Assembly: GCA_946538615.1 (NCBI GenBank)
Contig: CAMNGW010000002.1
Span: 1 to 58,950 of the forward strand
Length of the DNA stretch: 58,950 nucleotides
Reading direction: 5' to 3'
DNA from: an uncultured Clostridia bacterium
GTDB lineage: Bacteria > Bacillota > Clostridia > Christensenellales > Aristaeellaceae
Shown here: positions 9,983 through 19,756 of the stretch, piece by piece
How the letters are laid out: every line of letters starts with the position of its first letter
Position numbering within the stretch: position 1 is the stretch's first letter
Translations under genes and position numbers: made by a program
Notes under the pieces: model-generated
The model's input: the letters and a program-made list of their open reading frames with translations, nothing else
Database searches by the model: none
Told to the model about the DNA's origin: nothing

Positions 9983-11014
9983 GTGAAAAGAGTTTTTTGT
10001 CTGTTGCTGGTGCTCATCTGCATGTACGCCTGTGCTTTGGGCGAAAATACCTATCTGGGCACCATGATGGTCGATCACTGCAAGGACTGGGTTTCACTGC
10101 GCGACGGCCCCGGCACCGGCTACAGACGGCTGGCGAAGGTCCCCCTCTTTGCCATTGTGACGGATGCAAACTGGTCACCTGAGTACGGGGACTTCACCGC
10201 ATGTGATTATAACGGCACAGAAGGCTTCATCCTATCAAAATACCTTGTACCCTGGCAGGACCCGGAGCCGGAGGACGAGGTGCGATTTACAAGTGATCTT
10301 GGCTTTTCTTTTTTCTACATGCCTGACCGGCTGACTGTTGAAGCTCATGGCCAGAGCCTGGTTGTCAGCGCGTCAGACACACATGATCCCATTTATCTGG
10401 AGTTTCTCACTGTCCAGGCATCAGGAATGTCTTCTTCAGCTTTTCTTGACGCACATGCGCCTTCCGGTGCCACATATGAAGAAGATACAACTGAGTATGG
10501 TGCATCCCTGCGCTGGTTCCAGGTGCCCTATGCCTACGACAGCAGCATTCTGAAAACCTATTATGCATTAGAAGCTGACAGTCTGGACCTTTCCGTCATC
10601 GGAACATGGCCCGCCAGCAGCAGCGCATACTGGTCCGGCATCTTCATGGACCTTCTCCGGACCATCCAGTTCCATGCCGATGCTCCCATACAGCTGGACT
10701 GGACAGATTCCACGGAGCACGACATCATTCTGGATGAAGCAGGAGAATGCATAAAAATCTCAGCCAAAGAGACTGTCCATAACGTCGCTCTCCTGTCCCT
10801 TGAGCTCTCAGGCAGCAATGATACACTCTTTGAAACAAGTGTTCTGTACCAGCAGGACGCCCTTTCTTCTGAGTCCCCTCTTGTCGTCAGACTTGAGTTC
10901 CCCGGGGATATCCCATGCTACGGCATCCGCCTGACAGACGGTCTTGGCACAGTCCGGCAATATGCAATCAGTATCAGCGGCAGGGACGGGGCGCTTGAAC
11001 TCCAGCCATTTTAA
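9983..11014 (+). CDS. Exported protein with an N-terminal bacterial SH3-like domain
   Basis: GTG start after AGGAGG; signal peptide MKRVFCLLLVLICMYACALGE; WVSLRDGPGTGYRRLAKVPLFAIVTDA SH3 signature. Confidence 0.7.
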   Translation: MKRVFCLLLVLICMYACALGENTYLGTMMVDHCKDWVSLRDGPGTGYRRLAKVPLFAIVTDANWSPEYGDFTACDYNGTEGFILSKYLVPWQDPEPEDEVRFTSDLGFSFFYMPDRLTVEAHGQSLVVSASDTHDPIYLEFLTVQASGMSSSAFLDAHAPSGATYEEDTTEYGASLRWFQVPYAYDSSILKTYYALEADSLDLSVIGTWPASSSAYWSGIFMDLLRTIQFHADAPIQLDWTDSTEHDIILDEAGECIKISAKETVHNVALLSLELSGSNDTLFETSVLYQQDALSSESPLVVRLEFPGDIPCYGIRLTDGLGTVRQYAISISGRDGALELQPF

Positions 11015-11463
11015 GGAACAGACACAGACAGCAGGCGTATGGTTCCAGCATGAACAGCACGATGATCAGTTGGCTGTGCCATGTACCGTGCGCCTGCTTT
11101 TTCGGCCCGGATCCTGATGGAAAAAATGGGCCTGGACGATTTCGTCCGCGGCCCCCTCATATTTAAAAAAGCGTACCATGGCTGCCAGGACGAAATGTTC
11201 CGGACACTTCAGCCCCGTCATTTTCCAGGTCCATCATCTCAAGTGGTGAAAGCTGGTACTGGCGACTTAAAGACACCACTTTTTTCCGGGAAGCGGACAT
11301 GCGTGTCATTTGAGCTGAAATCCAGCGGCGCTTCCTCAGTATTGCCGGACATCCTTACCGCTCATCAGCAAAATGACCTGTATGAAGTACCTGATCTCAT
11401 CTGTGCACCATACACCATGAAACTTGGAAAAAAACAAAAATAAACAGAGAAAGGGACTGAAAT

Positions 11464-12537
11464 ATGTTAAAGCGCACAGCAAAAAATGCTGGAATCATCG
11501 TGGCCGTTCTGCTGGCCATCATTCTCATTTATCTCATGTATGTCATTTTGTCTTATACCCGGATCCCGGACATGCAGGTTCTGCAGGTGGAAGGCACGCC
11601 TGAAGAGGACCTGGTCAGGCTGAACGAACCCTATACTGTGGTCACGCAAAACTGTGGATTCGGAGCATACTCGCCTGATTTTACCTTCTTTATGGATGGC
11701 GGCACCCAGTCATGGGGCAAAAGCAAGGAAAGTGTTATTGCAAATATTGATGCAGCTGCCGACCGTGTCCGTTCTTTTGAGCCGGACTTTGTCCTGCTTC
11801 AGGAAATCGACACCGACTCCACCAGGAGCTATCATGTTGACCAGCGCTTGCAAATGGCCGATCATTTTCCCGAAATGAGCCGTGTTTTTGCTGTCAATTA
11901 CCATTCTTCATTTCTGATGTACCCTCTGACTCAGCCGCACGGTGCTTCCAATTCAGGCATTATGACCCTCAGCAAATTCGGCATCAGTTCAGGGCTGCGC
12001 CGCAGTCTGACCATCTCGGAAGGTTTTAGCAAATTTCTGGACCTTGACAGATGTTACAGCGTATCACGCGTCCCCACTGAGAACGGAAAAGAACTGCTGC
12101 TTTACAATGTGCACACTTCAGCCTATGGCGGCAGTGATGCGGTCCGCACAGCTCAGATCACCATGCTTGTTCAGGATATGCTTGCCGAATATACAAAAGG
12201 CAATTATGTGATCTGCGGCGGCGATTTCAATCACGATTTCACAGGAGATTCCACTCTGGTCCTTGGCGGCACCAAGATCGGCGAATTCGGATGGGCACAG
12301 CCTTTCCCTGTCTCCCTCCTTCCGGAAGGTATTCATCAGTGCCTGAATTATGATGATGCACAGTTGACAGCAACATGCAGGAACTGCGATGTGCCTTACG
12401 GCCCTGCTTGCCAGACTTTTGTTGTGGATGGGTTCCTTGTATCAGACAATGTCACCGCAGTTGAATTACACAACATAGATACTGGTTTTTCTTATTCTGA
12501 TCACAATCCTGTCATGATGCGTTTCACAATAAACTGA
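11464..12537 (+). CDS. Endonuclease/exonuclease/phosphatase-family protein, membrane anchored
   Basis: N-terminal TM; TQNCGFGA, LLQEIDTDSTRS, ICGGDFNHDF and FSYSDHNPVMMRF motifs. Confidence 0.85.
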   Translation: MLKRTAKNAGIIVAVLLAIILIYLMYVILSYTRIPDMQVLQVEGTPEEDLVRLNEPYTVVTQNCGFGAYSPDFTFFMDGGTQSWGKSKESVIANIDAAADRVRSFEPDFVLLQEIDTDSTRSYHVDQRLQMADHFPEMSRVFAVNYHSSFLMYPLTQPHGASNSGIMTLSKFGISSGLRRSLTISEGFSKFLDLDRCYSVSRVPTENGKELLLYNVHTSAYGGSDAVRTAQITMLVQDMLAEYTKGNYVICGGDFNHDFTGDSTLVLGGTKIGEFGWAQPFPVSLLPEGIHQCLNYDDAQLTATCRNCDVPYGPACQTFVVDGFLVSDNVTAVELHNIDTGFSYSDHNPVMMRFTIN

Positions 12538-12986
12538 TACAGCCCCGCCTGCAATTTCTGGTACACAGTGGTTCTTCCATTGGCACGCAGGGCAGCCGAA
12601 AAGATTGCCATAGACCAGCTCTTACTGGATAAAACTGTGGAGAAGCTGTCTGCTCCCTGAAAGAACGGATCCTGGATATACGTTTGTTCCCATGCCCTGT
12701 TCCAGAGAAGGTATTCTGTCCATTCATGCGGACCAGGGCACAGCAGGTGTTTTCATTATGTTATATCGGCGTTTGTGTTTTCTGCTCAGAAAAACTCTTG
12801 ACACTGTTGCCTGGCACTCCCTCACCGGTGCTGCCGCACAGCCCTCTTTGCCTTCCTGCAGCCATATAAAAAACAGGCCATGAATCAGTTTTCGCATGGT
12901 CTGCCATGGAATATCCTGAATCATTGGCGCTGACTGCTGCCGGGTTCAGGTGTTCCTTTTTTTGTTCTGTACACAGTTTCATCCAT

Positions 12987-13832
12987 TCAGATCATTCTGT
13001 TCAGCCACTGCGCACTCAGTTCCAGACTTCTGACGTGATCTCTGTCAATCCAGTTCTTATGGCTCTCCAGCACAGCACCATACACACCGCATGCTCTGGC
13101 TGTGTCCAGCAATCCCTCAATGTCCATATTGCCTGTGCCCAGTTCCATGCTGTCCTGCTTAAGGATCGGCGTCATGGCCTTTCCCGTGTGACGGCAGCCC
13201 CGGTCCGTCACATGCCAAAGCTTCATCCTGCTGCCCAGTTTTTTCATCCAGGCTTTGGCGTCCGCGCCTCCATCTGTGAACCAGTAACTGTCAAATTCAA
13301 AGTTCACACACAGGGGGTCTGTTTCGTCCATCAGGACATCATATGCCCGCAGGCCGGAGGAAACCTGTAAAAGCTCCACATTATGATTGTGGTACAGCAG
13401 GGAGATTCCGTCTTTTTGCAGTTTCTCTCCCGACCGGTTCAGGCGTTCCGCAAGTCCCTTCACATCTGCCAGGTTCCCATAATCAAAACGTTACATGCCT
13501 GTGATTACAATAAAGTCCGTTCCAAAATCCTTCGCTTCCCCTATCACTGTTTCGCAGTCTTTTTCAAGGGTGTCCAGATCGGTATGCAGGCTGATCACAG
13601 ACAGTCCGCTGTCTTTCACAAGCATTTTCCAGTCCAGCTTTCCGCCCTTTCCTGCAGGCATGCCGGCGGCTTTTGTCAGCATGCGTACCCATACTGAAGT
13701 CGGATGGATCATAAAGCGGTTAAGTTCGATCCCGTCATATCCTGCAGATTTTATACGCCCAAGGGTCTGACGCGCTTGTGCTTCGCTGCCCGTCACAGTA
13801 CCCAGCATAATTTGCTGAACCGCTTTGTTCAT
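12987..13832 (-). pseudogene. Sugar phosphate isomerase/epimerase-like TIM-barrel protein interrupted by one in-frame TAA
   Basis: Two same-frame ORFs (13491-13832 and 12987-13463) read continuously as ...DFIVITGM*RFDYGNLADVKGLAERLNRSGEKLQKDGISLLYHNHNVEL...; stop at 13491-13493. Confidence 0.82.
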
Positions 13833-14005
13833 CAGCTTATACCCTCCATTTCATCATTTGGAACTACATTCCGGCATTTTTCATCTGGCCGTACAGCCTG
13901 ATTCTTTTCTGCATACGCTTCAGCCCGGATTCCGGGCTTTCCAGCTGGCACGCACGCCCATGCAGATATGGACAGCCCCGGCAGACCGGAAATCATCCGA
14001 CCTTC

Positions 14006-15472
14006 TTATTCTTCTTCCGGAATCATCAGGTATCTTACCTGGTCCCCGATGAACAGCCGGTCTTTTGCTGCAGCTTCTTCCTCAGTGAGTGCATCTGTTT
14101 CCGGGTCATATGAAAGGACCATCCCGCCGCCAAGTGCCAGCCGTGATGGCTGTACTGTCGACAGGGCGTAGTAAGCATTTTCAGCATCTGCTTCCGGGCA
14201 GAATACAACCTGGAAAGCCGGACAGGATTCTGCTCTTTCCTGGCTCAGATAATGTTCGAAACCGTTGTCAAACCCCGGTAGCACCGACCCGCTCTCCAGA
14301 TACTCCTCCGGTTCCCTGCTGCGGTCAAGAAAATCCAGCATCATGGTCTGCCAGAAGATAAGTCCTGGCTCATCTGCGCCCCGGAAACATTTTTCCTCAA
14401 AATCCCCGATATCCGTGTACCTCGGTTCGCCCGTCTGAGGATCCTGTGAAATAATCTGCAGGATCTCACTCATGCTCTTTCCCTCATGCAGTGCCGTCAG
14501 AATCAGATCCATGCCTGTCAATAGTGCTTCCTTATCCAGACGCGTTATATCGCCATCCTGATAGGTGCTTGGAATTTCCATGGCTTCAGCTGCCATACTG
14601 TACAGGTACATGCATGCCACATAACTCAGATTATAGGCATTGCCTGTATCCTTAAGAGAAGCAGAGAACATCGTTCCGCCGGAGAACAGTTCCAGATAAG
14701 ATGTCATCACTTCCCTGTCCTGAAGAATGGCGAGATATTCTTCCAGAGACTCGTCCTCCCCGAAGAAGTCCAGCAATTCTTTATGGCGCTGCGTGAAACC
14801 GTCCTGGACAGAAATGGCAAAACCTTCTCCCATCCAATAGGGCATAGCGTTAATACAGATTTCTTCCCCTACTTCGTCTGTTCCCATTTCCCGTTTCCCA
14901 TCTTTGTCCATTCCATTCATGGCATTACGGTTGTAATCATACATAAAGGCATGGACCATCTCATGGAGGACCGCGCTCTCCAGTTCCCTCTGCTTTTCGT
15001 CATCTTCCCGTACATCTTCCCCGAATATGTACAGATTGATCACCATCTGGTACGCCTGGCTCACAACAGCATCCTCTATGGAATGTATACCCTGTCCATC
15101 CCCGCCCACCATGGCACCGGACATTCTCGCCCCAAACTGGTTATGGTCGTCATAGGTCAGGCCCAGTGTCATATATCTGCTGATGAGTCCCTCATTTACA
15201 GCCTTTCCGAAAGCCGGGACCAGCATCAGCTTTTCAACCGCCCCGGGAACAATCTGATTGGTCACACGGTCCACAAGCCATGCAATATAATCCAGCTTGC
15301 CTTCAGCTGTATCCGTGTCACTGAATGCATACCAGAGCACACTGCTGTCACAGCACAGACCGAGATTGATACCGTCTCTCACCAGTATGCCCGCGTCCTG
15401 CCATTCCGCACTGGCACAGCCGCACAGCATGCAGCACGCAAGCAGGACAGATATCCATTTCCGTAAAAACAT
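14006..15472 (-). CDS. Exported/lipoprotein zinc metalloprotease-like protein (gluzincin-type HExxH...E)
   Basis: Signal/lipobox MFLRKWISVLLACCMLCGCASAE; ESAVLHEMVHAFMYDY (HExxH) with downstream MPYWMGEGFAIS supplying a candidate third Glu ligand. Confidence 0.65.
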   Translation of the reverse strand: MFLRKWISVLLACCMLCGCASAEWQDAGILVRDGINLGLCCDSSVLWYAFSDTDTAEGKLDYIAWLVDRVTNQIVPGAVEKLMLVPAFGKAVNEGLISRYMTLGLTYDDHNQFGARMSGAMVGGDGQGIHSIEDAVVSQAYQMVINLYIFGEDVREDDEKQRELESAVLHEMVHAFMYDYNRNAMNGMDKDGKREMGTDEVGEEICINAMPYWMGEGFAISVQDGFTQRHKELLDFFGEDESLEEYLAILQDREVMTSYLELFSGGTMFSASLKDTGNAYNLSYVACMYLYSMAAEAMEIPSTYQDGDITRLDKEALLTGMDLILTALHEGKSMSEILQIISQDPQTGEPRYTDIGDFEEKCFRGADEPGLIFWQTMMLDFLDRSREPEEYLESGSVLPGFDNGFEHYLSQERAESCPAFQVVFCPEADAENAYYALSTVQPSRLALGGGMVLSYDPETDALTEEEAAAKDRLFIGDQVRYLMIPEEE

Positions 15473-15758
15473 TCCTTACCGCTCCCTTATATCTTGATCA
15501 TATTCAGAACAAATGACACAAAGCCATAGGGACATCATACATGATTCGCTATACTTTTGTCCATTCTTAATGTCTGGCGCTTTTCTCATCACATAATTCT
15601 GTTGGAGCAGCCCCTACCAGCTTTCAGGTCCCCCGCTTATAATGTCTGCCACAGCCCGCTACCTTCTGAACGTCTGCAGGTGCAGTCAGCAGTACCCGGT
15701 CTTCACCGTACCCGGCAGCAGGCAGAGCCGGGCCCTGTGCTCCTGTCCGCTGACAGAG

Positions 15759-15827
15759 AAAAGCGCAGAACGCCAGGAACCGCTTGGTACCCATGGGATG
15801 AAGCGGTTTCTTGTGTTCTGCGCTTTT
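15759..15827. repeat. Long near-perfect inverted repeat (27-nt arms, 15-nt loop), terminator-like or structured RNA
   Basis: AAAAGCGCAGAACGCCAGGAACCGCTT ... AAGCGGTTTCTTGTGTTCTGCGCTTTT, about 3 non-Watson-Crick positions. Confidence 0.75.
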
Positions 15828-15928
15828 TGAACCTGTCATCTCAGATCCGTTCCGTCAGTCTGCCTGCTGCAGACACAGCCAGAGCCGGAAAGGTATTTCC
15901 CGTTCAGGACACAGCATTTGACTGTCTC

Positions 15929-16501
15929 TTACTTCTTCATCAGAGCCGCACCAGCATGCCAGGCCTTGCCTACCTTCTTGCCGGTTGCATAATAATCATT
16001 CTGGAACTGATCAAACATCAGCGCATGAAGTTTTTCAGGATCCACTTTGCCCTTTTCATTCAGAACGGCTTCTTCAGCTTTTACGTTCACAATTTTGCCG
16101 ACAATTCCGGAAACAAATTCTGTGTCAACAAACTCGAGAAGTTCGCATTCCATTACAACCGGAAATTCTTCAATAATAGGCGCATGCACCTTATCGCTCT
16201 TCACGGCATGATAGCCTGTCCGTTCAAACTTATCACTGATTTTGTTGCCAGAGGCAATGCCGAAAAAGTCAGCCACATCCATATGGGCCTCATCGGCAAG
16301 TGCAACAGTAAAAGCTTTGCTGGCTTTAATATTCAGCCATGTCTTTTTCCCCTCACCAATGAAAAGGATAATCTTGTCATCATCACATATTTGTCCCCAG
16401 GCTACATTCATGACGTTTACCTTTTCCTGTTCATCATATGCGGCCACCATCAGCACAGGCATCGGATAAACCGCTTGCACCAGACCCAGATCTTTTTTCA
16501 T
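15929..16501 (-). CDS. Flavin reductase-family (flavoredoxin-like) protein
   Basis: 190 aa; PMPVLMVAAYDEQEKVNVMNVAWG, FTVALADEAHMDVADFFGIASGNKISDKFERTG. Confidence 0.88.
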   Translation of the reverse strand: MKKDLGLVQAVYPMPVLMVAAYDEQEKVNVMNVAWGQICDDDKIILFIGEGKKTWLNIKASKAFTVALADEAHMDVADFFGIASGNKISDKFERTGYHAVKSDKVHAPIIEEFPVVMECELLEFVDTEFVSGIVGKIVNVKAEEAVLNEKGKVDPEKLHALMFDQFQNDYYATGKKVGKAWHAGAALMKK

Positions 16502-16571
16502 TTTCTCTTATCCTCTCTCATGGATTTGCCTGACCGGCAGATGCATGTTATCATGTATCAGAATGATCAGC

Positions 16572-16598
16572 AAGTACCTACATCATTGTAAGGTACTT
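16572..16598. promoter_or_regulatory. Inverted-repeat operator candidate between the divergent flavin reductase and HxlR genes
   Basis: AAGTACC-N13-GGTACTT. Confidence 0.6.
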
Positions 16599-16612
16599 AC
16601 CTGGAGGTAAGT
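16595..16612. promoter_or_regulatory. Second palindrome containing the HxlR gene's Shine-Dalgarno
   Basis: ACTTACCT-GG-AGGTAAGT, embeds GGAGG about 11 nt before the ATG at 16619. Confidence 0.6.
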
Positions 16613-16618
16613 ATTGAA

Positions 16619-16963
16619 ATGAAACGGATTGAAGAGGCTAATTTCTCCGATACGGGTTACAGTTATACGCTTTCCCTGATCTCCGGGAAATACAAGCCTG
16701 TGATCCTCTACTGCCTGATGGAATATGAGCCCGTCCGGTTCAACGAAATGCAGCGCTATCTCGGCAAAATCGCTGATAAAACATTAAGCCTGCAGCTTAA
16801 AGAGCTGGAACGTGACGGACTGGTTCACCGCAAAATGTTTCCTGAAGTCCCGCCCCGTGTGGAATATACTCTGACTCCTCGCGGACAGTCTTTGATGAAG
16901 GTCCTGGACCAGCTGTGCACCTGGGGCATTGAAAACAGGACAGAATCTGTTCCATCCAAGTAA
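16619..16963 (+). CDS. HxlR-family winged-helix transcriptional regulator
   Basis: 114 aa; LISGKYKPVILYCLMEYEPVRFNEMQRYLGKIADKTLSLQLKELERDGLVHRKMFPEVPPRVEYTLTPRG. Confidence 0.92.
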   Translation: MKRIEEANFSDTGYSYTLSLISGKYKPVILYCLMEYEPVRFNEMQRYLGKIADKTLSLQLKELERDGLVHRKMFPEVPPRVEYTLTPRGQSLMKVLDQLCTWGIENRTESVPSK

Positions 16964-17473
16964 AAAACTGTTTTGCCATCTGACTTTCTGTGTGCACTGT
17001 TTGCACAGCATCAGCACCCATTCTTCCACGCGCTGTCGGTGTGCCCGTATGTTCTTCCATTTCCGGCAGTGTCTGCATTTCATGCACCCTGTATATGAAC
17101 TTGCTCAGCATCACTGCTTCACTTAAACGATTAAGCCATGTTTTTCCAGAGCATTTGAATCAGATGTTCTGGATTGTTCCCTTGACTCTGGCACAGAATC
17201 AATTCGCATTCTTTGACAATCGGGATTACTTGCTTCCCGGACAATGGATATTCCGCCGGATAGCCACGACTGTCATGCGGCACAGCTGCCTCCACACGGT
17301 TCCGGACGGAAGCCCACCATCTGCCGTCCTCAAATATCATCTGAAATATTGAATCCTTCCTTATCCCATATGAACTGGTAACAATGATGTGTACTGTTAT
17401 ATATGAGCAAAAAGCAATTCTCCCATGGCAAGGCATGAAATGGTCAGCCAGGAAGAAAACCATAAGTCTTTGG

Positions 17474-17767
17474 TCACAGACCATCAGATGAATCATCCGA
17501 TGACAGATCAATCACCCTGTAACCGTTCTCCACAGCCCATGAATAAGCATAGCTCCCGCCAACAGCAAAAATCAGCATATCCTTTGGGAAAGCATCAGGT
17601 GCAATCCATCTGACAGACGAAGGAATACAGACAGACCCGGCAGGTATATGTCTGTATGTTTCCGCATCGATTTTCTGAAGATCCGCAGGCAAAACGATCA
17701 TTTGATCACCTCTTCCGGTAGCAAAAAGACAGACCGGGACACAAAAAAGAGCATAAATGTTTCTCAA
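17474..17767 (-). CDS. Small BspA-like LRR (LRR_5) terminal-repeat protein
   Basis: MIVLPADLQKIDAETYRHIPAGSVCIPSSVRWIAPDAFPKDMLIFAVGGSYAYSWAVENGYRVID matches the layout of terminal LRR_5 repeats. Confidence 0.5.
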   Translation of the reverse strand: MRNIYALFCVPVCLFATGRGDQMIVLPADLQKIDAETYRHIPAGSVCIPSSVRWIAPDAFPKDMLIFAVGGSYAYSWAVENGYRVIDLSSDDSSDGL

Positions 17768-18475
17768 TCATATAAATTGTCATACTTACAGAAGGTATAC
17801 GCACCAGTTTCCCTGCTTCACAGTATATATCGTTCTTCAGAAAAGTCAAGAATATCCCAATAATCAGCCATAAACCTTATAATCATGTTCATTGCCGGTT
17901 ACTGTTCACGGCCCACCACCCATAATAGATCTGGAATCCGGTGCATGCTTTCTGTCTTTTCAGTACCCTGCCATTTCTGAACATCTGGGACATTTTCCTT
18001 CATCTTGACATCCTCAAAGACATCACTTACTATTATCCCCGTTATTCATTTGCCACAATCAAGGCAGATAAAGCATGTTCTGAAACATGGCAGACAGCAC
18101 CCATAACCCAGAAGCGGTGCAAACCTGTCCATCAAGGCAGACAATGTCCCTTTTCCCATTTTTACAGATAAGATGGGCAGCGGATCACCTCACATGGATC
18201 ATCCACAGCTATCCGTTCCTTTTCCATGGCATTCCATACAGCCCTCTGCCCGGATACCTGTCAGGGCCAGGCGGGAACATCCGGGATTACAGTCTGTACC
18301 ATCCTGCAAAACAAAAGCACATATTTATGAAAACGTACCCGCTGAAGACGTACATCAGCAGAATGATCCTTCCTGGTACCACTTCCTTCAACTGTATGCT
18401 GTACAGCCGGAAGGTCCAGGGACGTCACCACGGCATGCCATGCCGCTGTGCGGGGAAACAGAAGGAGAATGTGAT

Positions 18476-19471
18476 ATGAAACCAGAAATTCAGACCCTCT
18501 GTGATTTGTTTATACTTAACCGTGACAGAACAAAAAAAGCATTTCCCTGGGAGAACAGTCAGGTTTTTTCCATCTGCTCCAATCTTTTCTGTGCCAAAGG
18601 TATGGAAGCGGACATCGACAGCATGAAGCATTGCAAGGAAATCATCCATAAGCAGACAGGCATCTTTTCCAACTTCCGTGGGCATATGGAACCCGTTCTT
18701 GCCTGTATGATGGCTCTGGGTTCATCTCCGGAAAAGCAGATGGCACAGGCTCTGGAAAACTATCAGGAACTGAAACAGGAATTCTGGGGTTCTGAATATC
18801 TGGCCCTGGCGGCTTTCCTGCTCACTGACGTCTCGCCGCTTTCACTGGATGGGGACAAAATCGTCCGGGGCAGAAGTATTTATGACCGCATGAAGAAGGA
18901 GCATCCTTTCCTCACCTCTTCCGAGGACAGCATTTTTGCTTTGCTCATGGCCTATTCAGACAAAAGTGATGACCAGCTGATCAACGATATGGAAGCTGCT
19001 TACAAGATCCTGAAGGCCCGGTTCCATTTTGTTTCCAATACCCTCCAGACCGTTTCCCATGTTCTGGCGCTCTCTTCTGACAATCCTGAAACATCATCTG
19101 ACAGACTGATTGCACTGTATGAGGCGGTCCGCAACAGGGGCGTCAAATATGGACGTGATTACCATATGTCCTCCCTGGCTGCCCTGACGCTTATGACAGA
19201 GGACCTCGACAGCACCGCAGAGGAAATTCAGGAAGTGGATGAGTTCCTCTCCCATCAGAAGGGGTACGGCATTTTCCTTGGTCCCGGCAAAGCTGTCCGT
19301 GCCATGCATGCCGCCCTCATCGTCTCGGACCAGTATGCCCAGCGTGGTCAGATGGATACAGCTGCCATGGCGGGCACCCTGAGCATGATCATTGCACAGG
19401 AGATCGCCATGATGGTCGTTATCTCTTCCAGCATTACAGCCTCGGCCTCGTCATCCTCTTCAAACCAATAA
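18476..19471 (+). CDS. DUF4003-family protein
   Basis: 331 aa starting MKPEIQTLCDLFILNRDRTKKAF after AGAAGGAGAATGTGAT; GYGIFLGPGKAVRAMHAALIVSDQY. Confidence 0.7.
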   Translation: MKPEIQTLCDLFILNRDRTKKAFPWENSQVFSICSNLFCAKGMEADIDSMKHCKEIIHKQTGIFSNFRGHMEPVLACMMALGSSPEKQMAQALENYQELKQEFWGSEYLALAAFLLTDVSPLSLDGDKIVRGRSIYDRMKKEHPFLTSSEDSIFALLMAYSDKSDDQLINDMEAAYKILKARFHFVSNTLQTVSHVLALSSDNPETSSDRLIALYEAVRNRGVKYGRDYHMSSLAALTLMTEDLDSTAEEIQEVDEFLSHQKGYGIFLGPGKAVRAMHAALIVSDQYAQRGQMDTAAMAGTLSMIIAQEIAMMVVISSSITASASSSSSNQ

Positions 19472-19486
19472 GCAGCAGAATATACC

Positions 19487-19516
19487 GCAAAAAGCAGCCG
19501 CATGGCTGCTTTTTGC
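19487..19516. terminator. Terminator hairpin after the DUF4003 gene
   Basis: GCAAAAAGCAGCC-GCAT-GGCTGCTTTTTGC, perfect 13-bp stem. Confidence 0.8.
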
Positions 19517-19756
19517 ATCAGGAGTTCCAGCGTGCTGCGCAGCATAATCGCTGCGCATGCACCTGCCTGAATTCAGCAAAACCACGCCCTTTACAGGGGG
19601 TGACCATTGTCTTTTCCCGGTATATGCCTGTCATAAGAACATCAGAAAAACAATGGCAACTCTTGACGCTGACTGTCTCAGGTCATATGATTCGACTATC
19701 CAGGCGAGGGAGCTGCTGGGAGCAGTTCCCTTTCTTCATTAAGGGAGGTTCTTAAA

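Noticed and set aside
11030-11105. GCAGGCG...CGCCTGCTTTTT terminator-like pairing after the SH3 gene
   Set aside because: Arms separated by about 50 nt; only weakly supported as a terminator, so not listed as a feature
16784-17083. Minus-strand ORF with two CxxC pairs (MKCRHCRKW...LCKQC)
   Set aside because: Overlaps the HxlR gene antisense, no SD or continuity; Cys pairs likely coincidental
17131-17511. 126-aa minus-strand ORF with a coding-looking C-terminal half (FEDGRWWASVRNRVEAAVPHDSRGYPAEYPLS...)
   Set aside because: No SD, no family recognised, overlaps the LRR_5 ORF; possible remnant but unsupported
19557-19756. Possible riboswitch leader before the amino-acid binding protein gene
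   Set aside because: No glycine, lysine, T-box or SAM consensus elements seen; ORFs here are spurious
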